Shown: piece after piece, positions 8,052 through 17,851 of the stretch
Layout: every line of letters starts with the position of its first letter
Numbering within the stretch: the stretch's first letter is position 1
Source of the DNA: Peptococcaceae bacterium BRH_c23
GTDB taxonomy: Bacteria > Bacillota_B > Desulfitobacteriia > Desulfitobacteriales > Desulfitobacteriaceae
Direction: 5' to 3'
Assembly: GCA_000961805.1 (NCBI GenBank)
Contig: LADV01000056.1
Coordinates: 1 to 21,220, forward strand
Length of the DNA stretch: 21,220 nt
The notes under the pieces: model-generated
Told to the model about the DNA's origin: nothing
The model's database searches: none
What the model saw: the letters and a program-made list of their open reading frames with translations, nothing else
Made by a program: the position numbers and the translations under genes

Positions 8052-9326
8052 ATGTCTAAGAGAAATATTGAGAATTTTCTTGATCCTAAATACTTAGAGG
8101 AAATCCTAGCTAGCTTTTCTAAGGCTACTGGGTTACACATTGAAGCAGTAAATAGGAAAGGGGAAACCCTCGCAATATTGGGTAATAAAAGCAGAAACCA
8201 TTTTTGTCAGTTTATCCGCAGTCATAGTAAAGGGGAAAAGAAGTGTCTAGATTCTTATAAAGAAGCGACTTTAGAGGCAGCAAAATGGAATGAACCCTAT
8301 TTCTTCCGTTGCCACGCCGGGCTCATCATCTGGGCTGTTCCAATTATCGTTGATAATGTATTTTTAGGGAGTATTATTTGTGGACAAGTCTTATTATGGA
8401 AACCCGATGAATTTTTTCTTCAACAGTTAAAGAAATCAAATCCTAAAAATATTGACTTTGATACTTTACTACAAAGAGTCAAAGACCTTCCCATTTCCTC
8501 TCCTGAGCAGTCTCAAGCTGCGGCTGATATGCTCTTTGTTGTCGTAAATCATCTGGTAAACAGAAACATTCACACGATGGAGGCGGAAAATGCCTATCAC
8601 TTAGAACGCCTGCAAATAAAAGCTGATCTAGAAAACAGGAAGAAGAAGAACATTTCAGGCTTTACTGACTATGGAACCTATTTAAAGAATGAGAGGCGTT
8701 TTCTAAGTTATATACGGCTTGGTGATAAAACCAAGGCCCAAAGCACTTTGAAGAATTTATTAACCGACCTCTTAACAAAGACCGCGGGTGAAAAAGCGAC
8801 TATCAAAATACGGATTCTTGAATTGGCTTCCCTATCATCAAGAGCAGCCGTCGAAGGGGGAGCTGATGCAGAACAAGTCATGGTGAAACTTCAGGATTTT
8901 AATAATGAAGTTGAAAGCATAGAACGCATAGAAGAATTTTTTTTCAAAGTCCATAAAGTCATAGCAGAATTCCTCGATGGAATTTTCAAACTTGCAGACA
9001 AGAAACATCTCAGTCTAGTTAATAACGCCCGAAATTTCATCATGGAAAATTACCATAAACCGCTAACCCTTAAAGCAACCGCCGATTATCTGTTTATTAG
9101 CCCGTCCCACCTATCTCGTTTATTCCGCTTAGAATTAGATTGTACCTTTAACGATTATCTAACTCGAGTCCGTGTTGAAAAAGCAGTAGAGCTGATGAAG
9201 AAACCGGAGTTCAGCGTTGAACAAGTTTCTAAGGCCATAGGCTTTAAAAGCCAAAGTTATTTCGCTGAAGTATTCCGAAAATATATTGGGGTAACTCCTT
9301 TGATTTATAAAAATAGCTTATTTTAG
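8052..9326 (+). CDS. PocR-domain AraC-family transcriptional regulator (one-component)
   Basis: A protein of 424 residues from ATG 8052, with TTGAGGAGAC 7 nt upstream. An ATG at 7977 would add 25 residues but has no clear site. Residues about 10-170 are a PocR domain paralogous to that of the sensor kinase. C52 (FC..IRS), C65, the RCHAG motif with C87-H88, and C110 (CGQ) fall at identical residue numbers in both. A helical linker (about 190-315) follows, then an AraC DNA-binding domain (about 325-424: TLKATADYLFISPSHLSRLF, VEQVSKAIGF, SYFAEVFRKYIGVTPLIY). Twelve nucleotides separate its stop from the downstream corrinoid protein start, whose ribosome binding site overlaps the stop, so the two are co-transcribed. 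It is likely an activator of the methyltransferase genes; the ligand is unknown. Confidence 0.93.
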   Translation: MSKRNIENFLDPKYLEEILASFSKATGLHIEAVNRKGETLAILGNKSRNHFCQFIRSHSKGEKKCLDSYKEATLEAAKWNEPYFFRCHAGLIIWAVPIIVDNVFLGSIICGQVLLWKPDEFFLQQLKKSNPKNIDFDTLLQRVKDLPISSPEQSQAAADMLFVVVNHLVNRNIHTMEAENAYHLERLQIKADLENRKKKNISGFTDYGTYLKNERRFLSYIRLGDKTKAQSTLKNLLTDLLTKTAGEKATIKIRILELASLSSRAAVEGGADAEQVMVKLQDFNNEVESIERIEEFFFKVHKVIAEFLDGIFKLADKKHLSLVNNARNFIMENYHKPLTLKATADYLFISPSHLSRLFRLELDCTFNDYLTRVRVEKAVELMKKPEFSVEQVSKAIGFKSQSYFAEVFRKYIGVTPLIYKNSLF

Positions 9327-9338
9327 GAGCGATTTAAA

Positions 9339-9998
9339 TTGATTTTTGACGATATTATTGACTCCATTGCAGAAGGTGAATCTGAAGATACCCTCGAATT
9401 AACCAAACAAGCATTGGCACAAGGCTATTCAGCTACTTCCATTCTTGAAAAAGGACTAATTACGGGTATAAACATCATCGCTGAAAAATACCGCACAGAA
9501 AAAGTGAACGTTCCGGAGGTCCTGATGGCCACCAATGCGATGCATGCCGGGCTATCTGTGATTGAACCAATCCTGACTGCACCTACCAAAAAGGGGCTCG
9601 GCAAGATAATCTTGGGTACTGTGGCAGGCGATTTACATGATATTGGCCTGGGCATTGTTAAAACCATGGCTATGACGACGGGTGCTAAAGTGATAGATCT
9701 GGGGGTTAATGTTTCTCCTAAGAAATTTGCCAGTGCCGTTCGCAAGGAAAAACCTAATATTTTAATGATCTCTGCCTTATTAACTACAACCATGCCTGTT
9801 ATGAAAGATGTGATCGTTGAACTGGAAGCTCAAGGATTACGTAGTGGGCTTAAAGTAATTGTAGGGGGAGCACCGATCACAGATGCTTTTGCCAAGGAAA
9901 TAGGAGCGGATTATACCTTTGAAGATGCTTTTGAGTTTCGCAATTTTCTAAAAGCAAATTTAAGCAAAATCTTAGCTTCCAAACATGTCGACCTATAA
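9339..9998 (+). CDS. Corrinoid (B12-binding) methyl-carrier protein, orphan copy
   Basis: A protein of 219 residues from a TTG start at 9339 with AGGAG 9 nt upstream; the next Met is at residue 63. Residues about 1-85 form the helical cap of methyltransferase-associated corrinoid proteins. Residues about 89-210 form the B12-binding Rossmann domain with DLHDIG (98-103, H100 being the lower cobalt ligand), the SALLTTT stretch and VGGAP. Such proteins carry a methyl group between a substrate methyltransferase and a methyl-THF-forming enzyme. No methyltransferase gene is beside it; its only operon partner is the PocR-AraC regulator. It is clearly diverged from the other corrinoid protein (12641-13288). 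It may serve a methyltransferase encoded elsewhere, or have a sensory role. Confidence 0.93.
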   Translation: MIFDDIIDSIAEGESEDTLELTKQALAQGYSATSILEKGLITGINIIAEKYRTEKVNVPEVLMATNAMHAGLSVIEPILTAPTKKGLGKIILGTVAGDLHDIGLGIVKTMAMTTGAKVIDLGVNVSPKKFASAVRKEKPNILMISALLTTTMPVMKDVIVELEAQGLRSGLKVIVGGAPITDAFAKEIGADYTFEDAFEFRNFLKANLSKILASKHVDL

Positions 9999-10003
9999 AT
10001 CAA

Positions 10004-10036
10004 AAAGAACTACTCTCATATTGGGAGTAGTTCTTT
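10004..10036 (+). terminator. Intrinsic terminator after the regulator-corrinoid operon
   Basis: AAAGAACTACTC (10004-10015) pairs perfectly with GAGTAGTTCTTT (10025-10036) around a 9-nt loop. It lies between converging genes and could act in both directions. Confidence 0.8.
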
Positions 10037-10066
10037 GCTTCTCAACGACTTGATTTGGGGTGATCG

Positions 10067-10744
10067 TTATTTTTCTCGCTGTCCTCCTTTTAACATTTTC
10101 AAAGTAATGACTTGCCCAGCGTCAACATAGATAGACTCTGGTGCCTTGATTCCTTTCATTACTGAGGTGAGAAGGCTAATGTCACCCTCGATTTCTCCGA
10201 CTTCCCAGTCAAAAAAATCGGCGATTTCTCGAACCTTCTGCCGGTATCCTTCAAGATCTTTGATTCCTGGTGTAATAATAAAGATTGCTTTCTTATAACT
10301 TCCATACAAGGTATTAATCAATTTACGTGCTTTCTTTTCTCCATATCTTGCTTCATATTCGAAGTATTCTGCCAAGGGAGTGCGGCCATAATCCAACCAT
10401 CCCTGACTGAAATAATAAGTAAGGGAATTCTCCTTGAATAACTCCATATGTCTTGTCGTCGACCCTAACATTAAGCCAATACAATCGTGGGTCGCCGGAA
10501 ATAAAAGTGGTACGCGAGGGGATAGCAAGCCAAGCATTGAATTAGAACATCGTCCGTAAGTCAAGATGATCAAATCATAGTCCTGGCTCTCATTAATTAT
10601 CTCTTGTAGTTTAGTGTGTAACTTATCCGGTCGAGCGTGAAAGCTGTAATCTAGGAATTCACAATCCATCCCTTGGTTCAGTCCTTGGGCATGAATTTCA
10701 TTCATAGTTGATTGACAACCAATCAGTTTAATCGCTTTATCCAT
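10067..10744 (-). CDS. DUF1638-family protein associated with corrinoid methyltransferase clusters
   Basis: A protein of 225 residues from ATG 10744, preceded by GAGGAAGG. An upstream ATG at 10804 falls inside a terminator hairpin and is rejected. Family features are an N-terminal strand with C10 (IKLIGC), the LTYGRCSN motif (C66), and PATHDCIGLMLGS with H86, D87 and C88. The Cys/His residues C10, C66, H86 and C88 could bind a metal or cofactor. DUF1638 genes recur near MttB-type methyltransferase and corrinoid protein genes in anaerobes, but no function is established that I know of. It follows the BCCT gene by 124 nt with a terminator between them, so expression may depend on read-through or a separate promoter. 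Soluble. Confidence 0.82.
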   Translation of the reverse strand: MDKAIKLIGCQSTMNEIHAQGLNQGMDCEFLDYSFHARPDKLHTKLQEIINESQDYDLIILTYGRCSNSMLGLLSPRVPLLFPATHDCIGLMLGSTTRHMELFKENSLTYYFSQGWLDYGRTPLAEYFEYEARYGEKKARKLINTLYGSYKKAIFIITPGIKDLEGYRQKVREIADFFDWEVGEIEGDISLLTSVMKGIKAPESIYVDAGQVITLKMLKGGQREK

Positions 10745-10783
10745 TAGATTTTCCTTCCTCGCACTAGATGAATCTGAGTGTGG

Positions 10784-10816
10784 GAAAAACACCCAGGCCT
10801 CCACAACCTAGGTGTT
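10784..10816 (-). terminator. Intrinsic terminator between BCCT transporter and DUF1638 gene
   Basis: On the minus strand AACACCTAGG pairs with CCTGGGTGTT (10788-10816, one G-T pair, 9-nt loop) and is followed by five T. It is 40 nt upstream of the DUF1638 start. Confidence 0.75.
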
Positions 10817-10868
10817 CTTCAATTTCGTCATTAGGACGTTCTGACTTTTATGAAGTTATGGCTTAGCG

Positions 10869-12386
10869 TTACTTTCCTCCCAAAAGCTTCTCCTGCCCAA
10901 GTGCTTTGAAAATACTATAGCACATTGCTAGCATGATCAACATGAAGGGGAAGGCCGCTACAATAGAAACCGTTTGTAAGACCGCTAAAGCTGCAGTGCC
11001 ACCGCCGACTAGGATCAGGATGATGGTGAAAGCACCCTGCATGATACCCCAGAAGCTACGCAATTTCTTGTCAGGGTCCATGTTGCCATTGGAAGTCAGC
11101 ATGGCCAGGACATAAGTTGCGGAATTGGCAGCACCTACGAAAGAAGCAACGATGAGAAGAATTGCCAAGGGAGCTGTGATCGAATACAAAGGTAACTGTT
11201 GCAGTGTCGCGAAAAAGGCGGTAGTATAATCTGCATTAACAGCGGCCTGAATGGCCCCATTGGAGAGTTTATCCAAGTTGAAAGCGGCACCGCCGTAAAT
11301 CGAGAGCCAAACCATAGAGAATCCTGAAGGTAGCAATGTTACTGCCAACACGAATTGGCGGATGGTACGACCCTTGGAGACACGGGCCACGAATTGTCCG
11401 ACGAACGGAGCCCAAGCAATCCACCATGCCCAATAGAACACGGTCCAGCCATTCACCCAATCAATATTGCCCATCCACAGAGTCTGTCCGACAAAGTTTT
11501 GCAGGTAGGCTCCCAGAGTATCAGTGAAGTTGTTCAGGATTAACACTGTACCCCCGAACAAGAAGATAAATACCATGAAACCGATTGAAAGCCATACCTT
11601 AATATCGGCAGCAATCTGCATTGCCTTATGCAGACCGGAGATCGTGGCCAGAGTAAAGAGTAGAGTCATCGCCGCGATAACTATAGAAACTGTCACGGGC
11701 GTCGCCGGAATTCCCCAGATATAGTTCAGCCCTGTGGCTATCTGGTTGGAGCCGAGACCTAAACTGGTGGCCACGCCGAACACTGTGGCAAACACTGATA
11801 AGATGTCAATAGCTTTTCCGATAGGTCCGTAAATCCGGTCGCCAATCAGCGGATAGAAGGCTGAGCTGACTAGGAACGGCAAACCCTTACGGAATTGGAA
11901 GTAAGCTAGAGCCAAACCACAAATGGCGAAAATAACCCAAGGGTGGATGCCCCAGTGGAAAAACACGATACGCATAGCTGTACGCATAGCTTCAGGAGTA
12001 GCAGCTTCGCCCATCGGGGGGGACAGGTAATGCATCATTGGCTCGGCAACTGACCAGAACACCAGGCCGATACCCATACCTCCTCCAAACAACATCGAAA
12101 ACCACTGGAAGTTGCTGAACTCAGGCTTGTCGTCGTCTTTTCCCAGCTTGATCAGACCAAAACGACTAAACGCAATCCCGTAAATGAAAACCGTGAAAAA
12201 GGCTACGGATAACAGGTATAGCCAGCCAAAATCAGTGGTCAAAAATGCGAAGGTCGCGCTAGCAACTTTACCCATTTCTTTGGGAAGGAACATGCCGAAT
12301 AATACGAACAATACGATAATGACAGAAGAAATATACATAACCGAACGATTTGTGGTTGTCCCCTTACTATTTGTCATAAATAGCAT
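10869..12386 (-). CDS. BCCT-family (betaine/carnitine/choline) transporter 1
   Basis: A protein of 505 residues from ATG 12386, with GGAAGGGGAG upstream; a TTG at 12407 overlaps that site. The family has 12 TM segments and imports quaternary ammonium compounds. The glycine-rich unwound TM3 motif GGGMGIG (about 101-107) is of the Na+-coupled betaine type, not the GIDIG of the carnitine exchanger CaiT. The aromatic box in WTVFYWAWWIAWAPFVGQF and the RVSKGRTIRQF loop resemble BetP. No long charged N- or C-terminal osmosensing tail is present, so a catabolic rather than osmotic role is likely. It lies downstream of the corrinoid protein gene but behind a terminator, so it probably has its own promoter. 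Confidence 0.95.
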   Translation of the reverse strand: MLFMTNSKGTTTNRSVMYISSVIIVLFVLFGMFLPKEMGKVASATFAFLTTDFGWLYLLSVAFFTVFIYGIAFSRFGLIKLGKDDDKPEFSNFQWFSMLFGGGMGIGLVFWSVAEPMMHYLSPPMGEAATPEAMRTAMRIVFFHWGIHPWVIFAICGLALAYFQFRKGLPFLVSSAFYPLIGDRIYGPIGKAIDILSVFATVFGVATSLGLGSNQIATGLNYIWGIPATPVTVSIVIAAMTLLFTLATISGLHKAMQIAADIKVWLSIGFMVFIFLFGGTVLILNNFTDTLGAYLQNFVGQTLWMGNIDWVNGWTVFYWAWWIAWAPFVGQFVARVSKGRTIRQFVLAVTLLPSGFSMVWLSIYGGAAFNLDKLSNGAIQAAVNADYTTAFFATLQQLPLYSITAPLAILLIVASFVGAANSATYVLAMLTSNGNMDPDKKLRSFWGIMQGAFTIILILVGGGTAALAVLQTVSIVAAFPFMLIMLAMCYSIFKALGQEKLLGGK

Positions 12387-12542
12387 TACTCCCCTTCCTA
12401 TATTCAATACTTCTTCGAAATAATTGGGTCGTATTCTAATTCTGGTACGTGGAGAGTCACCAGTCTATAGAATCACTTGGGATACCTCTATCACAGTCAA
12501 TAACGTATAAATACCAAGTAATACATTCTGACTATTAGAAAA

Positions 12543-12597
12543 GAATCCTAGGGACTTAAATGGATGTGATGTGCATTATTAAGGTCCCTAGGATTCA
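12543..12597 (-). terminator. Terminator after the methyltransferase operon
   Basis: GAATCCTAGGGAC (12543-12555 region) pairs perfectly over 13 bp with GTCCCTAGGATTC ending at 12597. The inner TTAA/TTAA pairing extends the stem. On the minus strand TTCTTTTCT follows. It separates the corrinoid protein gene from the downstream BCCT gene. Confidence 0.7.
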
Positions 12598-12640
12598 ACT
12601 ACATTAAGCAATCTTCCTCTATTGAATTAATGGTGATTCA

Positions 12641-13288
12641 TTATTTAGCCAGCATACGATCGGCAAGTGCGACTGCCTCGTCTGCAGATTCTGCCCATCC
12701 ATCGGCTCCGATTTCATTGGCATAGGCTTGGCTGGTAGGACCGCCGCCAATGAATACTTTGAACTGATCCCTAAGATTATGCTCTTTCAAATAATCAACA
12801 ATCTGCTTTTGTGCACTCATCGTCGTTGTCAAGAGGGCACTTGCACCAATAATGTCCGCATCAACCTCTTGGGCCTTTAAGACAAAATCTTCGGCTTTAA
12901 TATCAGTCCCGATATCATAAACTTTATAGCCTGCTGCCGTAAACATTGCTCCCGTAATATTCTTACCAATGTCATGAATATCACCTTCTACGGTTCCCAA
13001 GACTAGCTTACCTTTTGCCTCACCTTGACTCATACCCAATTTAGCAATCTCGGGTTCAAGCAGACCTAACCCTACTTTCATGGCCTCAGCGGACATCATT
13101 ACATCCGGCAAAAAGACTTCTCCAGCTTTCCATAATTCTCCTACAACTTCAATTCCCTTGATCAAGCCTTGTTGTACAGCGTCAACTGGGTTAATTGATT
13201 CATCAATGACTTTTTGGGAAAGTTCGCCTACGATATCCTCATCCCCATCAATAATTGCTTGCTTTAATTCTAAAAAGATTTCATTCAT
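12641..13288 (-). CDS. mtgC: Corrinoid protein of the MttB-type methyltransferase system
   Basis: A protein of 215 residues from ATG 13288 with GGGGAGG upstream. It has a helical cap (about 1-88) and a B12-binding domain with DIHDIG (103-108, H105 the predicted cobalt ligand), SALLTTTM and IGGGPTS. It accepts a methyl from the substrate on Co(I) and donates it as methyl-Co(III) to the MtrH-like enzyme. It follows the MttB gene by 65 nt in the same operon, so it is the cognate carrier. The Co(II) form needs a reductive activase, and none is encoded here. The symbol follows glycine betaine systems and is inferred from gene order. Confidence 0.94.
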   Translation of the reverse strand: MNEIFLELKQAIIDGDEDIVGELSQKVIDESINPVDAVQQGLIKGIEVVGELWKAGEVFLPDVMMSAEAMKVGLGLLEPEIAKLGMSQGEAKGKLVLGTVEGDIHDIGKNITGAMFTAAGYKVYDIGTDIKAEDFVLKAQEVDADIIGASALLTTTMSAQKQIVDYLKEHNLRDQFKVFIGGGPTSQAYANEIGADGWAESADEAVALADRMLAK

Positions 13289-13353
13289 TGCTTTATTTCC
13301 TCCCCATTTTTGATTCTTTTGAAAGTTATTGAGCGTTATTGAGCCTAGACGCT

Positions 13354-14766
13354 CTAAGATCGTTGAGCGATAAAATCTAATAATTTTTTATCAATGGCTT
13401 CGTCAAGTGCGGGTGGCACGTAATTAGCTAACACCTCTTGCCATTGTTTATGGGCCCTTTGGTTTGTATCCAGTTTTTCCTTGGACCAAGCATCAAAAGC
13501 TGAGCGATCACTTAATTGAGGGGAACGGAACTCTTTTTTATGATTCTTCCGTGTATGTTTTTGAGTAAGGAAGTGCCCGCCCGGTCCTACTTTAGCAATC
13601 GCATCGAAGGCTAAACCGTCCTCATCAAAGTTGAACCCCTTCATATAGTGCAAGAGCATCCCGGCCATTTCATCGTCCATCATAAACTTTTCATAAGAAA
13701 TAGCCATATAATATTGTAAAATTCCAGCCGTATGAAGAACAAAGTTGATACCCGTTACGCTAGCTGCCATCAAGGTCATCATTGATTCATACCCCGCTTG
13801 GGCATCGACAATCTTGGCATCATTCAAAGCGCCGCCGGATCGACTGGGAACACCGTAGAAACGGGCAATTTGAGCACTGGCCGAAATGAACAAAGCAGTT
13901 TCTGGACTGCCAATCGAGAGGCTACCGCTACGCATATCACTGAGAGCCGAGGTTGAGCCGTACACGACCGGTGTTCCAGGATTAATACTTTGGGCTAGGG
14001 CTATGCCAGCTAAAACTTCAGCGTTTTGCAGGGCTAAAGTACCGACTAAGGCTGCCGGTCCAGTAGACCCAGCCATGACCAAAGAAGCGATAACAACAGC
14101 TTGTCCGGCTCTAGCGTAGGCCATCATAGCTCCCAACATTCTCTCGTCATATTTTAAGGGTGTTAACGAGTTGATTAGGGAAATAAGCACGGGTCTTTCC
14201 TTGATAACGTCTTTGCCACCAAAAAGCAGGGCAGCCATTTCGATGGAGTCCTCTGCGCGTTCCTGTCCTTCTGCACTGCCCATAAAACACTTATCCGAGT
14301 TTTTAATAGAACTATAAATCATTTTCATATGCCGAATTTCATCCGGGATATCTTGAGGCTCAGCTACCGTCCCACCTGTCATATGCAAATTTTTGCTGGC
14401 TCCGGCTAATTTAACAATATTATCGAAGTCCTGTATCGTGCTTTTACGACGAGTTCCGTCAGCTAATTGAACAAAGGGAGCCCCATAACCAGGCATATAG
14501 ATTATATTTTCTCCGCCGCAAACCAGATTGTGTTCCGGATTCCGGGCATGCAGGGTAAATTCAGACGGTGCCAGCTTAACTTTGCCCTCAATAAATTCTC
14601 TCGTAAAATGCACTCGGTTTCCCTCTACCTTGAGTCCTTCCGCCCTGAAGACTTCTAAAGCTGGTGGATATTCAAAATCCATGCCGATTTCTTCAAGGAT
14701 CTTGATGGATTCATTATGAATAATCTCTACCTGTTCCTGGGTCAAAACGTCATACTTAGGTAACAT
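13354..14766 (-). CDS. mtgB: Non-pyrrolysine MttB-family quaternary amine (probably glycine betaine) methyltransferase
   Basis: A protein of 470 residues from ATG 14766, with AGGGGTG upstream; the preceding codon is TTG. It transfers a methyl from a methylated amine to the corrinoid protein. It is full length without any in-frame amber codon, so it lacks the pyrrolysine of archaeal/bacterial trimethylamine MttB and belongs to the MtgB type. Family features include the N-terminal helical region (LTQEQVEIIHNESIKILEEI), the TIM-barrel strands with MPGYGAPFVQ and MTGGTVAEPQD, PVVYGSTSALSDMRSG, and the C-terminal GPGGHFL stretch. Glycine betaine as substrate is inferred from BCCT neighbours and from the gene order shared with the D. 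hafniense locus. Proline betaine, carnitine or butyrobetaine remain possible. Confidence 0.93.
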   Translation of the reverse strand: MLPKYDVLTQEQVEIIHNESIKILEEIGMDFEYPPALEVFRAEGLKVEGNRVHFTREFIEGKVKLAPSEFTLHARNPEHNLVCGGENIIYMPGYGAPFVQLADGTRRKSTIQDFDNIVKLAGASKNLHMTGGTVAEPQDIPDEIRHMKMIYSSIKNSDKCFMGSAEGQERAEDSIEMAALLFGGKDVIKERPVLISLINSLTPLKYDERMLGAMMAYARAGQAVVIASLVMAGSTGPAALVGTLALQNAEVLAGIALAQSINPGTPVVYGSTSALSDMRSGSLSIGSPETALFISASAQIARFYGVPSRSGGALNDAKIVDAQAGYESMMTLMAASVTGINFVLHTAGILQYYMAISYEKFMMDDEMAGMLLHYMKGFNFDEDGLAFDAIAKVGPGGHFLTQKHTRKNHKKEFRSPQLSDRSAFDAWSKEKLDTNQRAHKQWQEVLANYVPPALDEAIDKKLLDFIAQRS

Positions 14767-14861
14767 CAAATTACACCCCTTTAAAATTTATCTACGTTCC
14801 ACTTTCTATAAGTGGGAGCTCAACGCTCGTAGGCTCATGTTTAGCATTAGCTGAACGGGTT

Positions 14862-16116
<1,255 letters not shown>

Positions 16117-16149
16117 AAAAAAGACCCCATACTACATTAGTATGGGATC
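16117..16149 (-). terminator. Intrinsic terminator of BCCT transporter 2
   Basis: On the minus strand GATCCCATACTA pairs with TAGTATGGGGTC (16123-16149, one G-T pair, 3-nt loop) and is followed by six T. It is about 20 nt after the BCCT-2 stop, so the methyltransferase operon must have its own promoter. Confidence 0.9.
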
Positions 16150-16168
16150 TTAAGAGAATTTGGACACT

Positions 16169-17674
16169 TTATGTGAATTCTCCCCTAAAAGCTTTTATAA
16201 TCGACACAGTCATCGCAAACATGACAAACATAAACGGGAATGCTGCAGTGATGGAGGCCGTCTGCAGCGCACTCAGTCCCCCAGCTATCATTAAGGCAAT
16301 AGCAACGGCACCCTCAATCAAACCCCAGGTAATCTTCAACCCAGCATTAGGGTTTAATTCCCCACCTGAAGTGAACATAGCTAAAACAAAGGTTGCAGAG
16401 TCCGCAGAAGTTATAAAAAAGATTGCTATGATTATAGTTGTCAGGACTGTTAGGACACCCGTAAGCGGGTAGTGCTGGAACATGGCAAAAATGGCTGTAC
16501 TCATATCTTTAGTTACTTGAGTTGCAATTCCACCATGTTGTACAACATCAATGTACAGCGCGCTGTTACCTATGACTCCCAACCACATAAAACTCATCAA
16601 CGCGGGCGCAATGACCACCCCTAAGATAAACTCTCTTACTGTCCGACCCTTTGAAATTCGGGCAATGAACGCGCCAACAAAAGGGCCCCAGGCAACCCAC
16701 CATGCCCAGTAGAAAATGGTCCAACCTCCTACCCAACCAGGATTAGTTTCAAATGTATCTGCCCAAAAACTCATTTGAATGATATTTTGAACGTAAGACC
16801 CAAAAGTTTCGGTAAAGCCATTAAGAACAAACCGAGTCGGCCCAATGATTAACATAAAGGCCAGAATTATAAAAAGGAGCAGCATATTAGCGTTGCTTAG
16901 AAACTTAATGCCTCGTTCAATTCCAGTTACTGCAGATATTATAAATAATGCCGTAATGACTACGATGATAACGACAGAGGGCATGATTCCTGTAGGAAGG
17001 CCATAGGCATAATTTAATCCGGTGGCGATCTGCGTAGCCCCTAATCCCAGAGATGTAGCAACCCCAAATATCGTTGCAAATACAGCCAGGATGTCAACTA
17101 ACTTTCCAATCCACCCCTTGATTCCTTTTTCCCCAATTATCGGGTAAAGAGAGGAACTAACTAAAGCAGGTAACCCTTTACGGAACTGAAAATACGCCAT
17201 AGACAGCCCTACGATGCCAAACACACTCCAGGGATGAAAACCCCAGTGGAAAAAGGTATAGCGCATTGCGGTTTGGGCTGATTCTATTGTAGAAGGTTGC
17301 CCGAAGGGAGGTTTAGTATAGTGCGTCATCGGTTCAGCTACTCCCCAGAATAGCAATCCAATTCCCATACCAGCCGCAAAGAGCATGGCAAACCAACTCC
17401 AAGTACTGTATTCGGGCTTCTCACCGTCTTTGCCTAGGGTAATATTGCCGTATTTGCTTAAGGCAATAAACAAAGCAAAAAACAGAAAGAAAGTCACACC
17501 GATTAAGTAACTCCAGCCGAAATTGTTCGTAATGAATTTCTGCACTGCGTTAAACATGTCACCGGCTTCTTTAGGCATAAGCAGTGTAAAGATAACAAAC
17601 AGCACCATAATTGCTGCGGAAATTGAGAAAATGGGACGATCTATCTTGCCAAATAAACTCTCTTTTTCACTCAT
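16169..17674 (-). CDS. BCCT-family transporter 2
   Basis: A protein of 501 residues from ATG 17674, with TAGGGGGACG 5-9 nt upstream; the ATG at 17704 lacks a good site. The architecture matches transporter 1: TM3 glycine motif AAGMGIG, EPMTHY, an aromatic box in WTIFYWAWWVAWGPFVGAF, and the loop RISKGRTVREF. The two copies are clearly paralogous but not recent duplicates, since many positions differ. It imports quaternary amines, probably Na+-coupled. It is monocistronic between a terminator and its own upstream region, which carries the element shared with the methyltransferase operon. It may take up a different substrate or have a different affinity from transporter 1. Confidence 0.95.
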   Translation of the reverse strand: MSEKESLFGKIDRPIFSISAAIMVLFVIFTLLMPKEAGDMFNAVQKFITNNFGWSYLIGVTFFLFFALFIALSKYGNITLGKDGEKPEYSTWSWFAMLFAAGMGIGLLFWGVAEPMTHYTKPPFGQPSTIESAQTAMRYTFFHWGFHPWSVFGIVGLSMAYFQFRKGLPALVSSSLYPIIGEKGIKGWIGKLVDILAVFATIFGVATSLGLGATQIATGLNYAYGLPTGIMPSVVIIVVITALFIISAVTGIERGIKFLSNANMLLLFIILAFMLIIGPTRFVLNGFTETFGSYVQNIIQMSFWADTFETNPGWVGGWTIFYWAWWVAWGPFVGAFIARISKGRTVREFILGVVIAPALMSFMWLGVIGNSALYIDVVQHGGIATQVTKDMSTAIFAMFQHYPLTGVLTVLTTIIIAIFFITSADSATFVLAMFTSGGELNPNAGLKITWGLIEGAVAIALMIAGGLSALQTASITAAFPFMFVMFAMTVSIIKAFRGEFT

Positions 17675-17729
17675 TCTTCGTCCCCCTATAATTATTTCTT
17701 TCATCTTAACATGTTTATGTTATCCTAAA

Positions 17730-17760
17730 TTGCCACTATAATGATTATTTTGCTACATTT
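17730..17760 (-). promoter_or_regulatory. Shared upstream element, copy 2 (BCCT transporter 2)
   Basis: TTTTGCTACATTT (17748-17760) and TTGCCACTA (17730-17738), separated by 9 nt and lying 56-86 nt upstream of the transporter start. It includes a possible -10, TATAGT on the minus strand. This placement suits an activator site near the -35 region. Confidence 0.5.
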
Positions 17761-17851
17761 AGACCATTTTTGAATATTCTAACTACTCTATGTGAAAATA
17801 ACTTAATATTCACTATTTTATCCATCGTTGAGACTCTCCCCAACCGAAGAC

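Noticed and set aside
3936..9326. 1,2-propanediol (pdu/cob) locus suggested by PocR domains
   Set aside because: No diol dehydratase, microcompartment shell or cob genes are present; the neighbours are quaternary amine methyltransferase genes.
11269..11543. Short frames on both strands inside the BCCT-1 gene
   Set aside because: They are overlaps of a strongly supported transporter gene, with no ribosome binding sites or recognisable products.
13354..14766. Pyrrolysine-containing trimethylamine methyltransferase
   Set aside because: The reading frame is complete at 470 residues with no internal TAG, and no pyl genes are in the window, so it is the non-pyrrolysine type.
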